This document shows, piece by piece, positions 1-5,591 of a DNA stretch of 8,846 nucleotides. How positions within the stretch are numbered: the stretch's first letter is position 1; every line of letters begins with the position of its first letter. The DNA lies in contig JAKLHS010000023.1 in NCBI GenBank assembly GCA_022710025.1, forward strand, positions 1 to 8,846. The letters run 5' to 3'. The translations under genes were made by a program, and so were the position numbers. The DNA is from Caldisericota bacterium. Its GTDB lineage: Bacteria > Caldisericota > Caldisericia > Cryosericales > Cryosericaceae. The notes under the pieces are model-generated. The model was not told where the DNA came from, ran no database searches, and saw nothing but the letters and a program-made list of their open reading frames with translations.

Positions 1-292
1 TGGCTCGGTTGAATTTGAAACGGTTCTGAAGGCGGTACCCTTCTCTGATCCTCGTTTTCCGGTGGTGAACAACGTGGCTGGCATGGTAGAGATGCTGCCC
101 GGCCGTATCAAAGGAAACCTGGTTTTACAGTTTCGAAGCCCGGTTCAATGGATCCAAACCATGAAAACACTTGAAGACATGGGTTTCAACCAGTACCTTG
201 AGGTTGGGCCGCGGACCGTTCTGTCCGCGCTTGCGCGAAAAGCTAATTCCCGGAGTGTCGTACAGGCGGTGGAGGCTGGATCATGGGAATGA
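1..292 (+). CDS. fabD: Malonyl-CoA:ACP transacylase FabD, C-terminal part (5' end outside window)
   Basis: FabD transfers malonyl from CoA to acyl carrier protein, supplying the extender for fatty acid synthesis in the cytoplasm. The reading frame is open from base 2 and ends at TGA 290-292, giving about 96 C-terminal residues. These show the family's closing landmarks in order: PVVNNVAG, QFRSPVQW (usually QL.SPV.W) and YLEVGPRTVLSALARK, equivalent to the EVGPGKVL motif that ends the ferredoxin-like subdomain. The catalytic Ser (GHSLG) and His lie upstream of the window and cannot be checked. The Gly usually following GP is Arg here. The gene overlaps fabG by 10 bases, and fabG, acpP and fabF follow in the usual order, which supports the call strongly. 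A FabD-like domain from a polyketide synthase is very unlikely in this context. Confidence 0.93.
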   Translation, partial: GSVEFETVLKAVPFSDPRFPVVNNVAGMVEMLPGRIKGNLVLQFRSPVQWIQTMKTLEDMGFNQYLEVGPRTVLSALARKANSRSVVQAVEAGSWE

Positions 293-1032
293 GCATGACA
301 GGCAAGACAGTATTGGTCACGGGTGGCTCTCGCGGCATCGGCAGAAGCATTGCCTTGGAATTGGCTGACCAGGGAGCGAACGTGGTAGTGGGTTATCATG
401 TAAACGGTGCAGCAGCAGAGAGTGTTGTTGAGACGATCAGATCAATGGGCCGGACCTGCGAGGCCGTTCAGGCGGACGTTGGCGATCCCGGCGATGCGGA
501 GCGGCTCGTATCGCGTGCCATCGAGATCCTCGGCTCTCTTGACGTCGTTGTGTGCAATGCCGGCGTTACCGGCGATGCGCTCCTGGTTCGCATGACGGAT
601 GAGAAATGGAACAATGTGATCAGGACGAATCTGACCGGAACGTTCAACATTATGCGTGCTGCGGCGCGTCATATGCTGGGAAAGAGGAAGGGGCGGTTTG
701 TGCTCATCGCATCGGTCGTGGGCCTGAGCGGGAACGCGGGACAGGCTAACTACGCCGCCAGCAAAGCCGGCATCATCGCTCTGGCCAGAAGTACAGCCAA
801 AGAGCTTGGCTCCCGAAACATTACCGTCAACGTTATAGCTCCCGGCTTCGTGGAAACCGACATGACGGCAACGCTTGACAATACTGTCGTGTCTTCATAT
901 CTTGCCAGTATTCCGCTCGGACGCGCAGGAACGCCCCGGGATATCGCCAAAGCGGTGGCCTATCTCGCGAGTGACGATGCAGCGTATATAACAGGTCAGG
1001 TACTGACGGTCGATGGAGGGCTGTCACTCTGA
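283..1032 (+). CDS. fabG: 3-oxoacyl-[ACP] reductase FabG
   Basis: FabG reduces 3-oxoacyl-ACP to 3-hydroxyacyl-ACP with NADPH, the first reductive step of each elongation cycle. The 249-residue product is a classical short-chain dehydrogenase of normal length. It has the dinucleotide-binding TGGSRGIG (residues 13-20), NAG (92-94), and the catalytic tetrad N116, S144, Y157 and K161 (YAASK). APGFVETDM (186-194) and the closing GQVLTVDGG are also typical. The ATG at 283 is preferred because GGAGG (271-275) lies 7 bases upstream. ATG 289 overlaps the fabD stop as ATGA but has a 13-base spacing, and ATG 295 is a third option; these would remove only two or four residues. The overlap with fabD implies translational coupling. 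The fab context argues against another SDR function. Confidence 0.97.
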   Translation: MGMSMTGKTVLVTGGSRGIGRSIALELADQGANVVVGYHVNGAAAESVVETIRSMGRTCEAVQADVGDPGDAERLVSRAIEILGSLDVVVCNAGVTGDALLVRMTDEKWNNVIRTNLTGTFNIMRAAARHMLGKRKGRFVLIASVVGLSGNAGQANYAASKAGIIALARSTAKELGSRNITVNVIAPGFVETDMTATLDNTVVSSYLASIPLGRAGTPRDIAKAVAYLASDDAAYITGQVLTVDGGLSL

Positions 1033-1063
1033 GGTCCCCACATTCTGGAACAGGAGGAATTAC

Positions 1064-1306
1064 ATGACTACAGAGGAAATTCGTACGAAGGTCACGGAGA
1101 TCGTGAAAGAGAAGCTGGGTGTTGAGGAGTCACGCATTACTGATGACGCCCAATATATCAAGGATCTCGGCGCAGATTCACTGGCGCTCGTCGATATCAC
1201 GATGGCTCTGGAAGATGCCTTCGGCACATCCATACCCGATGAGGATATCGAGAAGATATCCTCTGTGGGTGAAACCGTGGAGTATGTGAGGTCTCACATT
1301 GTCTGA
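1064..1306 (+). CDS. acpP: Acyl carrier protein
   Basis: This 80-residue acidic protein carries growing acyl chains as thioesters on a 4'-phosphopantetheine arm. The attachment site is Ser39 in the motif LGADSL (residues 35-40), at the start of helix II. The helix II segment LALVDITMALEDAFG and the following IPDEDIEKISSVGETVEYV match the ACP fold closely. An in-frame ATG exists at 1013, inside fabG, but the ATG at 1064 is chosen because AGGAGG (1052-1057) sits 6 bases before it and because the N-terminus then aligns with normal ACPs. This is one of the strongest ribosome binding sites in the fab operon, fitting the high molar demand for ACP. The gap to fabG is 31 bases. The 3' end overlaps the fabF start by 8 bases. 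Confidence 0.97.
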   Translation: MTTEEIRTKVTEIVKEKLGVEESRITDDAQYIKDLGADSLALVDITMALEDAFGTSIPDEDIEKISSVGETVEYVRSHIV

Positions 1307-2585
1307 TCGTGAACACGTGAGGATCTCAGAGTCAGGCGTCCGCGTTGTGGTAACGGGCCTCGGTGTCGTGTCGCCGATAGGCAACGATGTCCCGTCATTT
1401 GAAGCGGGCCTTGCTCAAGGTCATTCCGGTGTAGGGCTCATAACGCGTTTTGATGCGAGCGGTCTTACCTGCAGGATAGCCGGCGAGATCAAGGGATTCG
1501 ACCCGGAGAAATTCATGGAGCGAAGGGATGTGCTTCGCACGGATCGCGTTCAGCAACTGGCGCTGGCCGCATCCCAGGAGGCTATCCTGGATGCGGGATT
1601 GACGCTCGAAGAGGAAGATCGCGAGCGCATTGCTGTCTACGTGACGAGTGGCATCGGCGGGCTGGAATCACTTGAGTCGGAAGTCAGACAAATGCTTCTC
1701 AAGGGGCCGTCGCGGTTGTCGCCATTTCTGGTGTCAAAGATGATCATTGATGCGACAGCAGCGGTGATCGCCCAGAGATTCAAATTGTATGGTGGTACGA
1801 GCTCTGTCGTCTCAGCGTGTGCCAGCGGAACACAGATGATTGGGGACGCTTTCGAGGCCATTCGGCGCGGTGATGTCGATGTGATCCTGGCCGGGGCGTC
1901 CGATGCTGCGGTAACCGAGGCGGGGATCAGCGCGTTTGCCAATATGCGAGCACTCTCGACACGAAATGAAGATCCTGCACATGCCTCGAGACCATTTGAT
2001 AAGGAGCGGGACGGGTTCGTTATGGGCGAAGGGGCGGGAATACTCATCTTGGAGAGCCTCGAACACGCGCTGCATCGAGGCGCTCATATCTACGGCGAGA
2101 TCATGGCGCAGGCGGTCACATCAGACGCCTATCACATCACCGCACCGGACCCTGAAGCACACCAGATCGTGCGTGCCATGCGCATGGCCATCGACCGGGC
2201 AGGAATCGCGGTATCCGCTATCGACTATGTCAATGCTCATGGAACGTCGACCCCCATGAATGATAAGGTAGAATCGTTGGCACTCATGAAGCTGTTTGGG
2301 GATGGGGCAGGGCGGGTTCCCGTCAGTTCAACGAAGTCTATGATCGGTCATCTCCTTGGCGCCGCAGGTGCGGTCGAAGCGGTAGCCTGCCTGCTGACGT
2401 TCAAGAGCCAGAGCATCTACCCGACGATCAACTACAAGACGCCAGATCCAGATTGTCCTCTTGACTGCGTTCCGGGGGAGGCTCGAAAAGCGACTGTGCG
2501 GTATATCCTCAAGAACTCTTTTGGTTTTGGGGGGCACAATGTATGCCTTGTACTGGGAGCATACCCACGGGAAGAAGACGATTGA
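1299..2585 (+). CDS. fabF: 3-oxoacyl-[ACP] synthase II FabF
   Basis: FabF condenses acyl-ACP with malonyl-ACP to extend the fatty acid by two carbons. The 428-residue product has the thiolase-fold Cys-His-His triad: C174 in SACASGTQ, H314 in NAHGTSTP, and H351 in SSTKSMIGH, with K346 in the conserved Lys position. The spacing among these equals that of E. coli FabF (C163, H303, K335, H340) with a constant offset of 11. The terminal NSFGFGGHN (406-414) holds the gating Phe region. The start is TTG at 1299, overlapping acpP; GAGG (1288-1291) lies 7 bases upstream. The extra residues before RVVVTGLG leave GTG 1317 as a possible alternative, but it lacks a convincing ribosome binding site. This is the last gene of the fab operon in the window, followed by a terminator-like inverted repeat. 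Confidence 0.96.
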   Translation: MSDREHVRISESGVRVVVTGLGVVSPIGNDVPSFEAGLAQGHSGVGLITRFDASGLTCRIAGEIKGFDPEKFMERRDVLRTDRVQQLALAASQEAILDAGLTLEEEDRERIAVYVTSGIGGLESLESEVRQMLLKGPSRLSPFLVSKMIIDATAAVIAQRFKLYGGTSSVVSACASGTQMIGDAFEAIRRGDVDVILAGASDAAVTEAGISAFANMRALSTRNEDPAHASRPFDKERDGFVMGEGAGILILESLEHALHRGAHIYGEIMAQAVTSDAYHITAPDPEAHQIVRAMRMAIDRAGIAVSAIDYVNAHGTSTPMNDKVESLALMKLFGDGAGRVPVSSTKSMIGHLLGAAGAVEAVACLLTFKSQSIYPTINYKTPDPDCPLDCVPGEARKATVRYILKNSFGFGGHNVCLVLGAYPREEDD

Positions 2586-2593
2586 CGAGGAGA

Positions 2594-2643
2594 GGGTATG
2601 ACAAACCCCTGCCGAAGAAAATCGGCAGGGGTTTGTCATACCC
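2594..2643. terminator. Perfect 22-bp inverted repeat, probable bidirectional terminator
   Basis: The left arm (2594-2615) and right arm (2622-2643) are exact reverse complements around the loop AGAAAA (2616-2621). The inner core is AAACCCCTGCCGA paired with TCGGCAGGGGTTT, so on either strand a G+C-rich hairpin is followed by a short T run that is itself part of the stem. It lies between the convergent stops of fabF (2585) and the ferredoxin gene (2660), where it could end both transcripts. There is no long T tract beyond the stem. The unusually long and perfect stem could also act as a 3' end stabiliser. Confidence 0.8.
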
Positions 2644-2659
2644 TGGAATCCAAGAAGAT

Positions 2660-2851
2660 CTATTCTTCGACGGTGATCGCTCCAACGGGGCACGATTCGG
2701 CTGCTTCCTTGCAACAACCTGCAGCGCTGCAATCGGCACCGGGGATGACTTCGGCTTTTCCGAGCTCATCGTTGAGCCTGTATACTGCGTCACATAAGGC
2801 GACACATGCGCCGCAACCGATACATATCTCCTGATTGATGGATGTTTTCAC
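2660..2851 (-). CDS. Small [4Fe-4S] ferredoxin, single-cluster type
   Basis: A 63-residue electron carrier, presumably cytoplasmic. It resembles the roughly 60-residue single-cluster ferredoxins such as that of Thermotoga maritima. C10, C13 and C16 (CIGCGAC) with C54 (ESCPVGAITVEE) are the expected cluster ligands. C20 and C46 occupy the two positions that form a disulfide in the Thermotoga protein. C41 and C47 are additional, and the Pro that usually follows the fourth Cys is Asp21. The start is GTG at 2849-2851, preceded on the minus strand by AGGAGG (2856-2861 on the plus strand) with a short 4-base spacer. It has its own promoter and is probably transcribed alone. Likely partners in this genome are pyruvate or other 2-oxoacid oxidoreductases, but this is inference. 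Confidence 0.93.
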   Translation of the reverse strand: MKTSINQEICIGCGACVALCDAVYRLNDELGKAEVIPGADCSAAGCCKEAAESCPVGAITVEE

Positions 2852-2884
2852 GATTCCTCCTTTTGTGCTTGTAGTACCGTAGCT

Positions 2885-2912
2885 ATTTTACAGGCTCGCA
2901 GGGTACTGTCAA
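2885..2912 (-). promoter_or_regulatory. Sigma-70-type promoter of the ferredoxin gene
   Basis: On the minus strand a perfect TTGACA (2907-2912) is followed, 16 bases on, by TAAAAT (2885-2890). The predicted start of transcription near 2878 gives a leader of about 27 bases containing the AGGAGG. It is the best promoter match in the window and suggests strong constitutive expression of the ferredoxin independently of proS. Confidence 0.75.
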
Positions 2913-2918
2913 TTCACC

Positions 2919-2938
2919 TGTCTCCACAACAGGAGACA
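2919..2938 (-). terminator. Weak hairpin downstream of proS
   Basis: TGTCTCC (2919-2925) and GGAGACA (2932-2938) form a perfect 7-bp stem with a 6-base loop, 26 bases past the proS stop and just upstream of the ferredoxin -35 box. No T tract follows on the minus strand, so it would be a poor intrinsic terminator. It may limit read-through from proS or may be incidental. Confidence 0.35.
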
Positions 2939-2964
2939 ACCGGCATACCTCTCTGCATCGGACC

Positions 2965-4680
2965 TCAGGGTGCCGTTTGGATCAAACGAATTATCGATTC
3001 ACAGGCAGCTTGAGCCGATACGAGCACCTTCTCCTTTTTATCAGCTCTTAGAGCGACTTCGAAATTGCCCGTTTTCAGAAAGGAGTTGCCGATGACGACC
3101 TGGATGGGGAATCCAAGCAGGTCAGCGTCGTTGAACTTGATGCCCGCAGACTCGTCTCTGTCATCCAGCACGACGTCGATGCCCGCTTCTTCCAGGCTGT
3201 CGTACAGAGAGCAAGCGGCATGCCAGATGGTATCCTCGCCCTTGTTGAGCGGTATGACAATGACATGGAACGGAGCGACGGACATGGGCCAGATGATACC
3301 TTTCTCGTCGTGGTGTTGTTCGATGACCGCAGCCAGCGTGCGCCCGATGCCGATGCCGTAACAGCCCATGACATATGGTTTCTCTGAACCGTCCTCGTCA
3401 ACATAGTTCGCATGGAGAGGGACAGAGTACTTGGTGCCGAGCTTGAACGTATGCCCAACCTCGATGCCGGTTGCGGTGTGGAGTGAGTGGCCACAGACGG
3501 GGCAGATGTCTCCTGCATGGACCGTGCGTATATCTGCAGTGACCGTCGACGTGAAGTCACGTCCCAGGAAGACGTTGCGCGTATGAAAGCCGTCGCGACC
3601 GGAGCCGACGATGTATGCTGCGTCGTCTCTGACTGACTCATCGACGATACGGGACACGGCAACACCAACGGGACCCACCGACCCGGGGTGCACGCCGAGA
3701 GCGGTAGAAACTTCTTCATCGGTGGCCATTCTGCACTCTCGGGCCTGAACGGCCTTGAGAAGCTTGACTTCGTTGATCTCGTCATCGCCTCGCAGAACAA
3801 CAAGCCAAGGCTTGCCGTCTGCTATGTAGAGCAGAGATTTCAACACGGCCCAAGGCGGGACGGCGAAGCATGCAGTGACTTGTTCGATAGAATGTACGCC
3901 GGGCGTGGCGACGAGATCTGGCAGGGGGCGCGCGCCGCAAACGGGATCGGGATCACATGCGGGGCGGGCTCTGGAAAGTTCTACGTTTGCCGCGTATCCA
4001 CAGCTGTCGCAGGCCGCATAAGAACATTCGCCGTTGTCGGCTTCCACGGTGAATTCGTGCGAGGAGTTGCCGCCGATAGCGCCGGAATCCGCCTGGATAG
4101 GACGAAACGTGAGTCCTACGCGTCGGAAGATATTGTTGTAGGCCTCGAACATACGCTGGTATGTCGCCTCCAGGCCGGTCTCGTCTCGATCGAAGCTGTA
4201 AGCATCCTTCATTGTAAACTCACGGCTGCGGATAAGGCCGAACCGGGGTCTGATTTCATCCCGGTACTTATTCGTGATATGGTATAAATTAAGAGGCAAT
4301 TCCTTGTAGGAGTGGCGCTCACTGCCCACCGTCGCTGTCACGAGTTCCTCGTGTGTCGGTCCCAGGCAGAAGGGGCGTCCCTTGCGGTCCGTCAGCTTGA
4401 ACATCTCGTCTCCGTACAGTTCCCATCTCCCTGTAGCCTGCCAAGGCTCAGCCGGCATGAGAAGGGGCATGAGGATCTCCTGGGCGCCGTGGCTATTCAT
4501 CTCCTCGCGCACGATGTCTTCAATGCGTTGTTTGGCGCGCAGGCCAAGAGTCAGGTATGTGTAGATACCCGAGGCTGACTTCCTGACGAGCCCGGCACGA
4601 AGCATAAGCTGTCCGCTCAAAGTGTCGGCATCTTGGGGGGTTTCTCGAAGGCGTGGTGCAAAGATCTTGCTCAGGTACAA
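2965..4680 (-). CDS. proS: Prolyl-tRNA synthetase (bacterial type with editing insertion)
   Basis: ProRS charges tRNA-Pro with proline using ATP. From the TTG start at 4680 it is 571 residues, the usual bacterial length. The N-terminal SKIFAPRLRETP and GIYTYLTLGLR belong to the class II catalytic core. Motif 2 lies in about residues 127-163 (YRDEIRPRFGLIRSREF). Motif 3 is GCYGIGIGRT (439-448). Between them lies the editing insertion (about 225-410); K281 matches the position of E. coli K279, implicated in editing of mischarged Ala-tRNA. Cys pairs C224/C227 and C393/C396 flank the insertion, as in many relatives. The last ~100 residues are the anticodon-binding domain. The frame stays open to 4740, but AGGAGG 5 bases before TTG 4680 and a -10 box over the upstream ATG (4711-4713) favour the TTG start. 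Confidence 0.96.
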   Translation of the reverse strand: MYLSKIFAPRLRETPQDADTLSGQLMLRAGLVRKSASGIYTYLTLGLRAKQRIEDIVREEMNSHGAQEILMPLLMPAEPWQATGRWELYGDEMFKLTDRKGRPFCLGPTHEELVTATVGSERHSYKELPLNLYHITNKYRDEIRPRFGLIRSREFTMKDAYSFDRDETGLEATYQRMFEAYNNIFRRVGLTFRPIQADSGAIGGNSSHEFTVEADNGECSYAACDSCGYAANVELSRARPACDPDPVCGARPLPDLVATPGVHSIEQVTACFAVPPWAVLKSLLYIADGKPWLVVLRGDDEINEVKLLKAVQARECRMATDEEVSTALGVHPGSVGPVGVAVSRIVDESVRDDAAYIVGSGRDGFHTRNVFLGRDFTSTVTADIRTVHAGDICPVCGHSLHTATGIEVGHTFKLGTKYSVPLHANYVDEDGSEKPYVMGCYGIGIGRTLAAVIEQHHDEKGIIWPMSVAPFHVIVIPLNKGEDTIWHAACSLYDSLEEAGIDVVLDDRDESAGIKFNDADLLGFPIQVVIGNSFLKTGNFEVALRADKKEKVLVSAQAACESIIRLIQTAP

Positions 4681-4685
4681 GGTTT

Positions 4686-4691
4686 CCTCCT
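4686..4691 (-). promoter_or_regulatory. Ribosome binding site deciding the proS start
   Basis: On the minus strand AGGAGG is followed by a 5-base spacer and TTG (4678-4680). No comparable site precedes the in-frame ATG at 4711-4713, whose bases lie directly against the TATAAT box and so upstream of the expected transcription start. Confidence 0.85.
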
Positions 4692-4713
4692 GGTGTCTCA
4701 GACAAGCATCCAT

Positions 4714-4740
4714 ATTATAGGTTCGGGAACTGTTTTGCAA
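4714..4740 (-). promoter_or_regulatory. Promoter of proS
   Basis: A perfect TATAAT on the minus strand (4714-4719) is preceded, with a 15-base spacer, by TTGCAA (4735-4740), which matches the -35 consensus at four of six positions. Predicted transcription starts near 4707, giving a leader of about 27 bases before TTG 4680. The -10 is convincing; the -35 assignment is less certain because of the short spacer. Confidence 0.65.
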
Positions 4741-4762
4741 GAGATATGATAGCTGCTAATAT
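4735..4762 (+). promoter_or_regulatory. Possible promoter of the deoxynucleoside kinase gene, divergent from proS
   Basis: TTGCAA (4735-4740) is its own reverse complement and can serve as -35 on the plus strand too, followed after 16 bases by TAATAT (4757-4762). TATAAA (4760-4765) is a better -10 by sequence but leaves a 19-base spacer. Either choice gives a leader of about 100 bases. Moderate support only. Confidence 0.45.
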
Positions 4763-4808
4763 AAAACGCGGGGTTGAGGGGTTTGGTTCGGTAAGCGTGT
4801 TGATTGCC

Positions 4809-4834
4809 GAGGCGGGTCGCTCCCCAGACGCCTC
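4809..4834 (+). other. Small hairpin in the deoxynucleoside kinase leader
   Basis: GAGGCG (4809-4814) pairs with CGCCTC (4829-4834) across a 14-base loop, about 36 bases before the start codon. Nothing else in the leader resembles a riboswitch I recognise. It may be chance in a G+C-rich stretch. Confidence 0.25.
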
Positions 4835-4870
4835 AGAACGAGCTCATAGAAACCGTCAGCGGGGTGAACC

Positions 4871-5452
4871 ATGTACGTGGTCGTCGCAGGGAACATCGGC
4901 GCGGGAAAGACTTCGCTTGCCCAGATGATATCACGAGAACTCGGCTTTTCTGTCTACTTCGAAGCATTCGGAGAAAACCCGTTTCTCCCAAGTTATTACC
5001 AGGATATGAAGCGATGGGCGTTTGCTACCCAGATCAGCTTCCTTGCTCTCCGCTACGAGCAGATACTCAACCATGTTCTGATGGGCGACATACCTGCGAT
5101 CCTCGACCGTTCTATCTATGAAGATCGGGAGATATTTGCCAAAGCGCTTGTCCGGGACGGCCTCCTGTCGCCGGATGAATGGAACACATATGACAAACTC
5201 TACCAGCTTATGGTGCGACGTCTCCCTAACCCCAATCTGCTCATCTACCTTCGGAGAGATGTTCCGACGCTTCTTGGCAATATCCGAAAGCGGAACCGGA
5301 GTATCGAGAATATCAGCGGAGATTATCTGGACAGTCTGAACAAGCAGTACGAGGAGTTCTATGCGACCTGGCACTACCCGAAGGTCGTTTTTGAAGAAGA
5401 CATCTTCGAGCATGCGGCAGACGTGCTCCAGCTCGTCAAGGCGGCGCTCTAA
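4871..5452 (+). CDS. Deoxynucleoside kinase (deoxyadenosine/deoxyguanosine kinase-like)
   Basis: Enzymes of this family phosphorylate deoxynucleosides to 5'-monophosphates with ATP or another NTP, a cytoplasmic salvage step. The 193-residue product has the Walker A loop GNIGAGKTS (residues 7-15), the family's DRSIYED motif (79-85), E31 in the position of the catalytic base after the first strands, and an arginine-rich lid RKRNRSIE (139-146). Length and motif order fit bacterial dNK/dGK proteins; the nucleoside preference cannot be read from sequence. The start is fixed: an in-frame TGA at 4865-4867 lies just upstream, and GGGGTGA (4861-4867) serves as Shine-Dalgarno for ATG 4871. It is transcribed divergently from proS and separated by 139 bases from gdhA, which has its own likely promoter, so it may be monocistronic. 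Confidence 0.9.
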   Translation: MYVVVAGNIGAGKTSLAQMISRELGFSVYFEAFGENPFLPSYYQDMKRWAFATQISFLALRYEQILNHVLMGDIPAILDRSIYEDREIFAKALVRDGLLSPDEWNTYDKLYQLMVRRLPNPNLLIYLRRDVPTLLGNIRKRNRSIENISGDYLDSLNKQYEEFYATWHYPKVVFEEDIFEHAADVLQLVKAAL

Positions 5453-5481
5453 ACAAAACCTGCCTGTTTTTTCACAAATCC

Positions 5482-5509
5482 TTGCATTGGTCACCGTTGG
5501 GTCTAGAAT
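5482..5509 (+). promoter_or_regulatory. Probable promoter of gdhA
   Basis: TAGAAT (5504-5509) matches the -10 consensus at five of six positions and lies 16 bases after TTGCAT (5482-5487), a weak -35. Transcription would begin near 5516 and give a leader of about 75 bases with a 5-bp hairpin (GCTCC 5528-5532, GGAGC 5538-5542). The 139-base gap before gdhA and the strong SD at 5582 support an independent transcription unit. Confidence 0.5.
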
Positions 5510-5591
5510 TAACTATGGTGCTTTGAAGCTCCATAACGGAGCGGCTCTGCATTCTCCCTGAGGGCCAGCACTACAAGTCACGGAGGCTGTT

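Noticed and set aside
1013..1063. Upstream extension of acpP to an ATG at 1013
   Set aside because: It overlaps the end of fabG, has no ribosome binding site and would add 17 residues foreign to ACP; ATG 1064 behind AGGAGG is clearly better.
2586..2660. Long inverted repeat as an insertion sequence end or integration site
   Set aside because: No transposase, target duplication or second copy in the window; the position between two gene ends fits a terminator better.
2598..2834. 78-codon plus-strand frame after fabF beginning at an ATG behind GAGGAGAGG
   Set aside because: Its start lies in the left arm of the inverted repeat and the rest is antisense to the ferredoxin gene, whose cysteine motif is unambiguous.
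3075..3803. 242-codon open frame on the minus strand
   Set aside because: A different frame of the proS coding region with biased, low-complexity composition; proS motifs are continuous through the region.
3688..4287. 199-codon open frame on the plus strand
   Set aside because: Lies wholly antisense to the well-supported proS gene, has no family motif and no good ribosome binding site.
5455..5472. Possible terminator after the deoxynucleoside kinase gene (AAAAC, loop, GTTTT and two further T)
   Set aside because: A 5-bp stem with one G-C pair is too weak to call, although the T run is suggestive.
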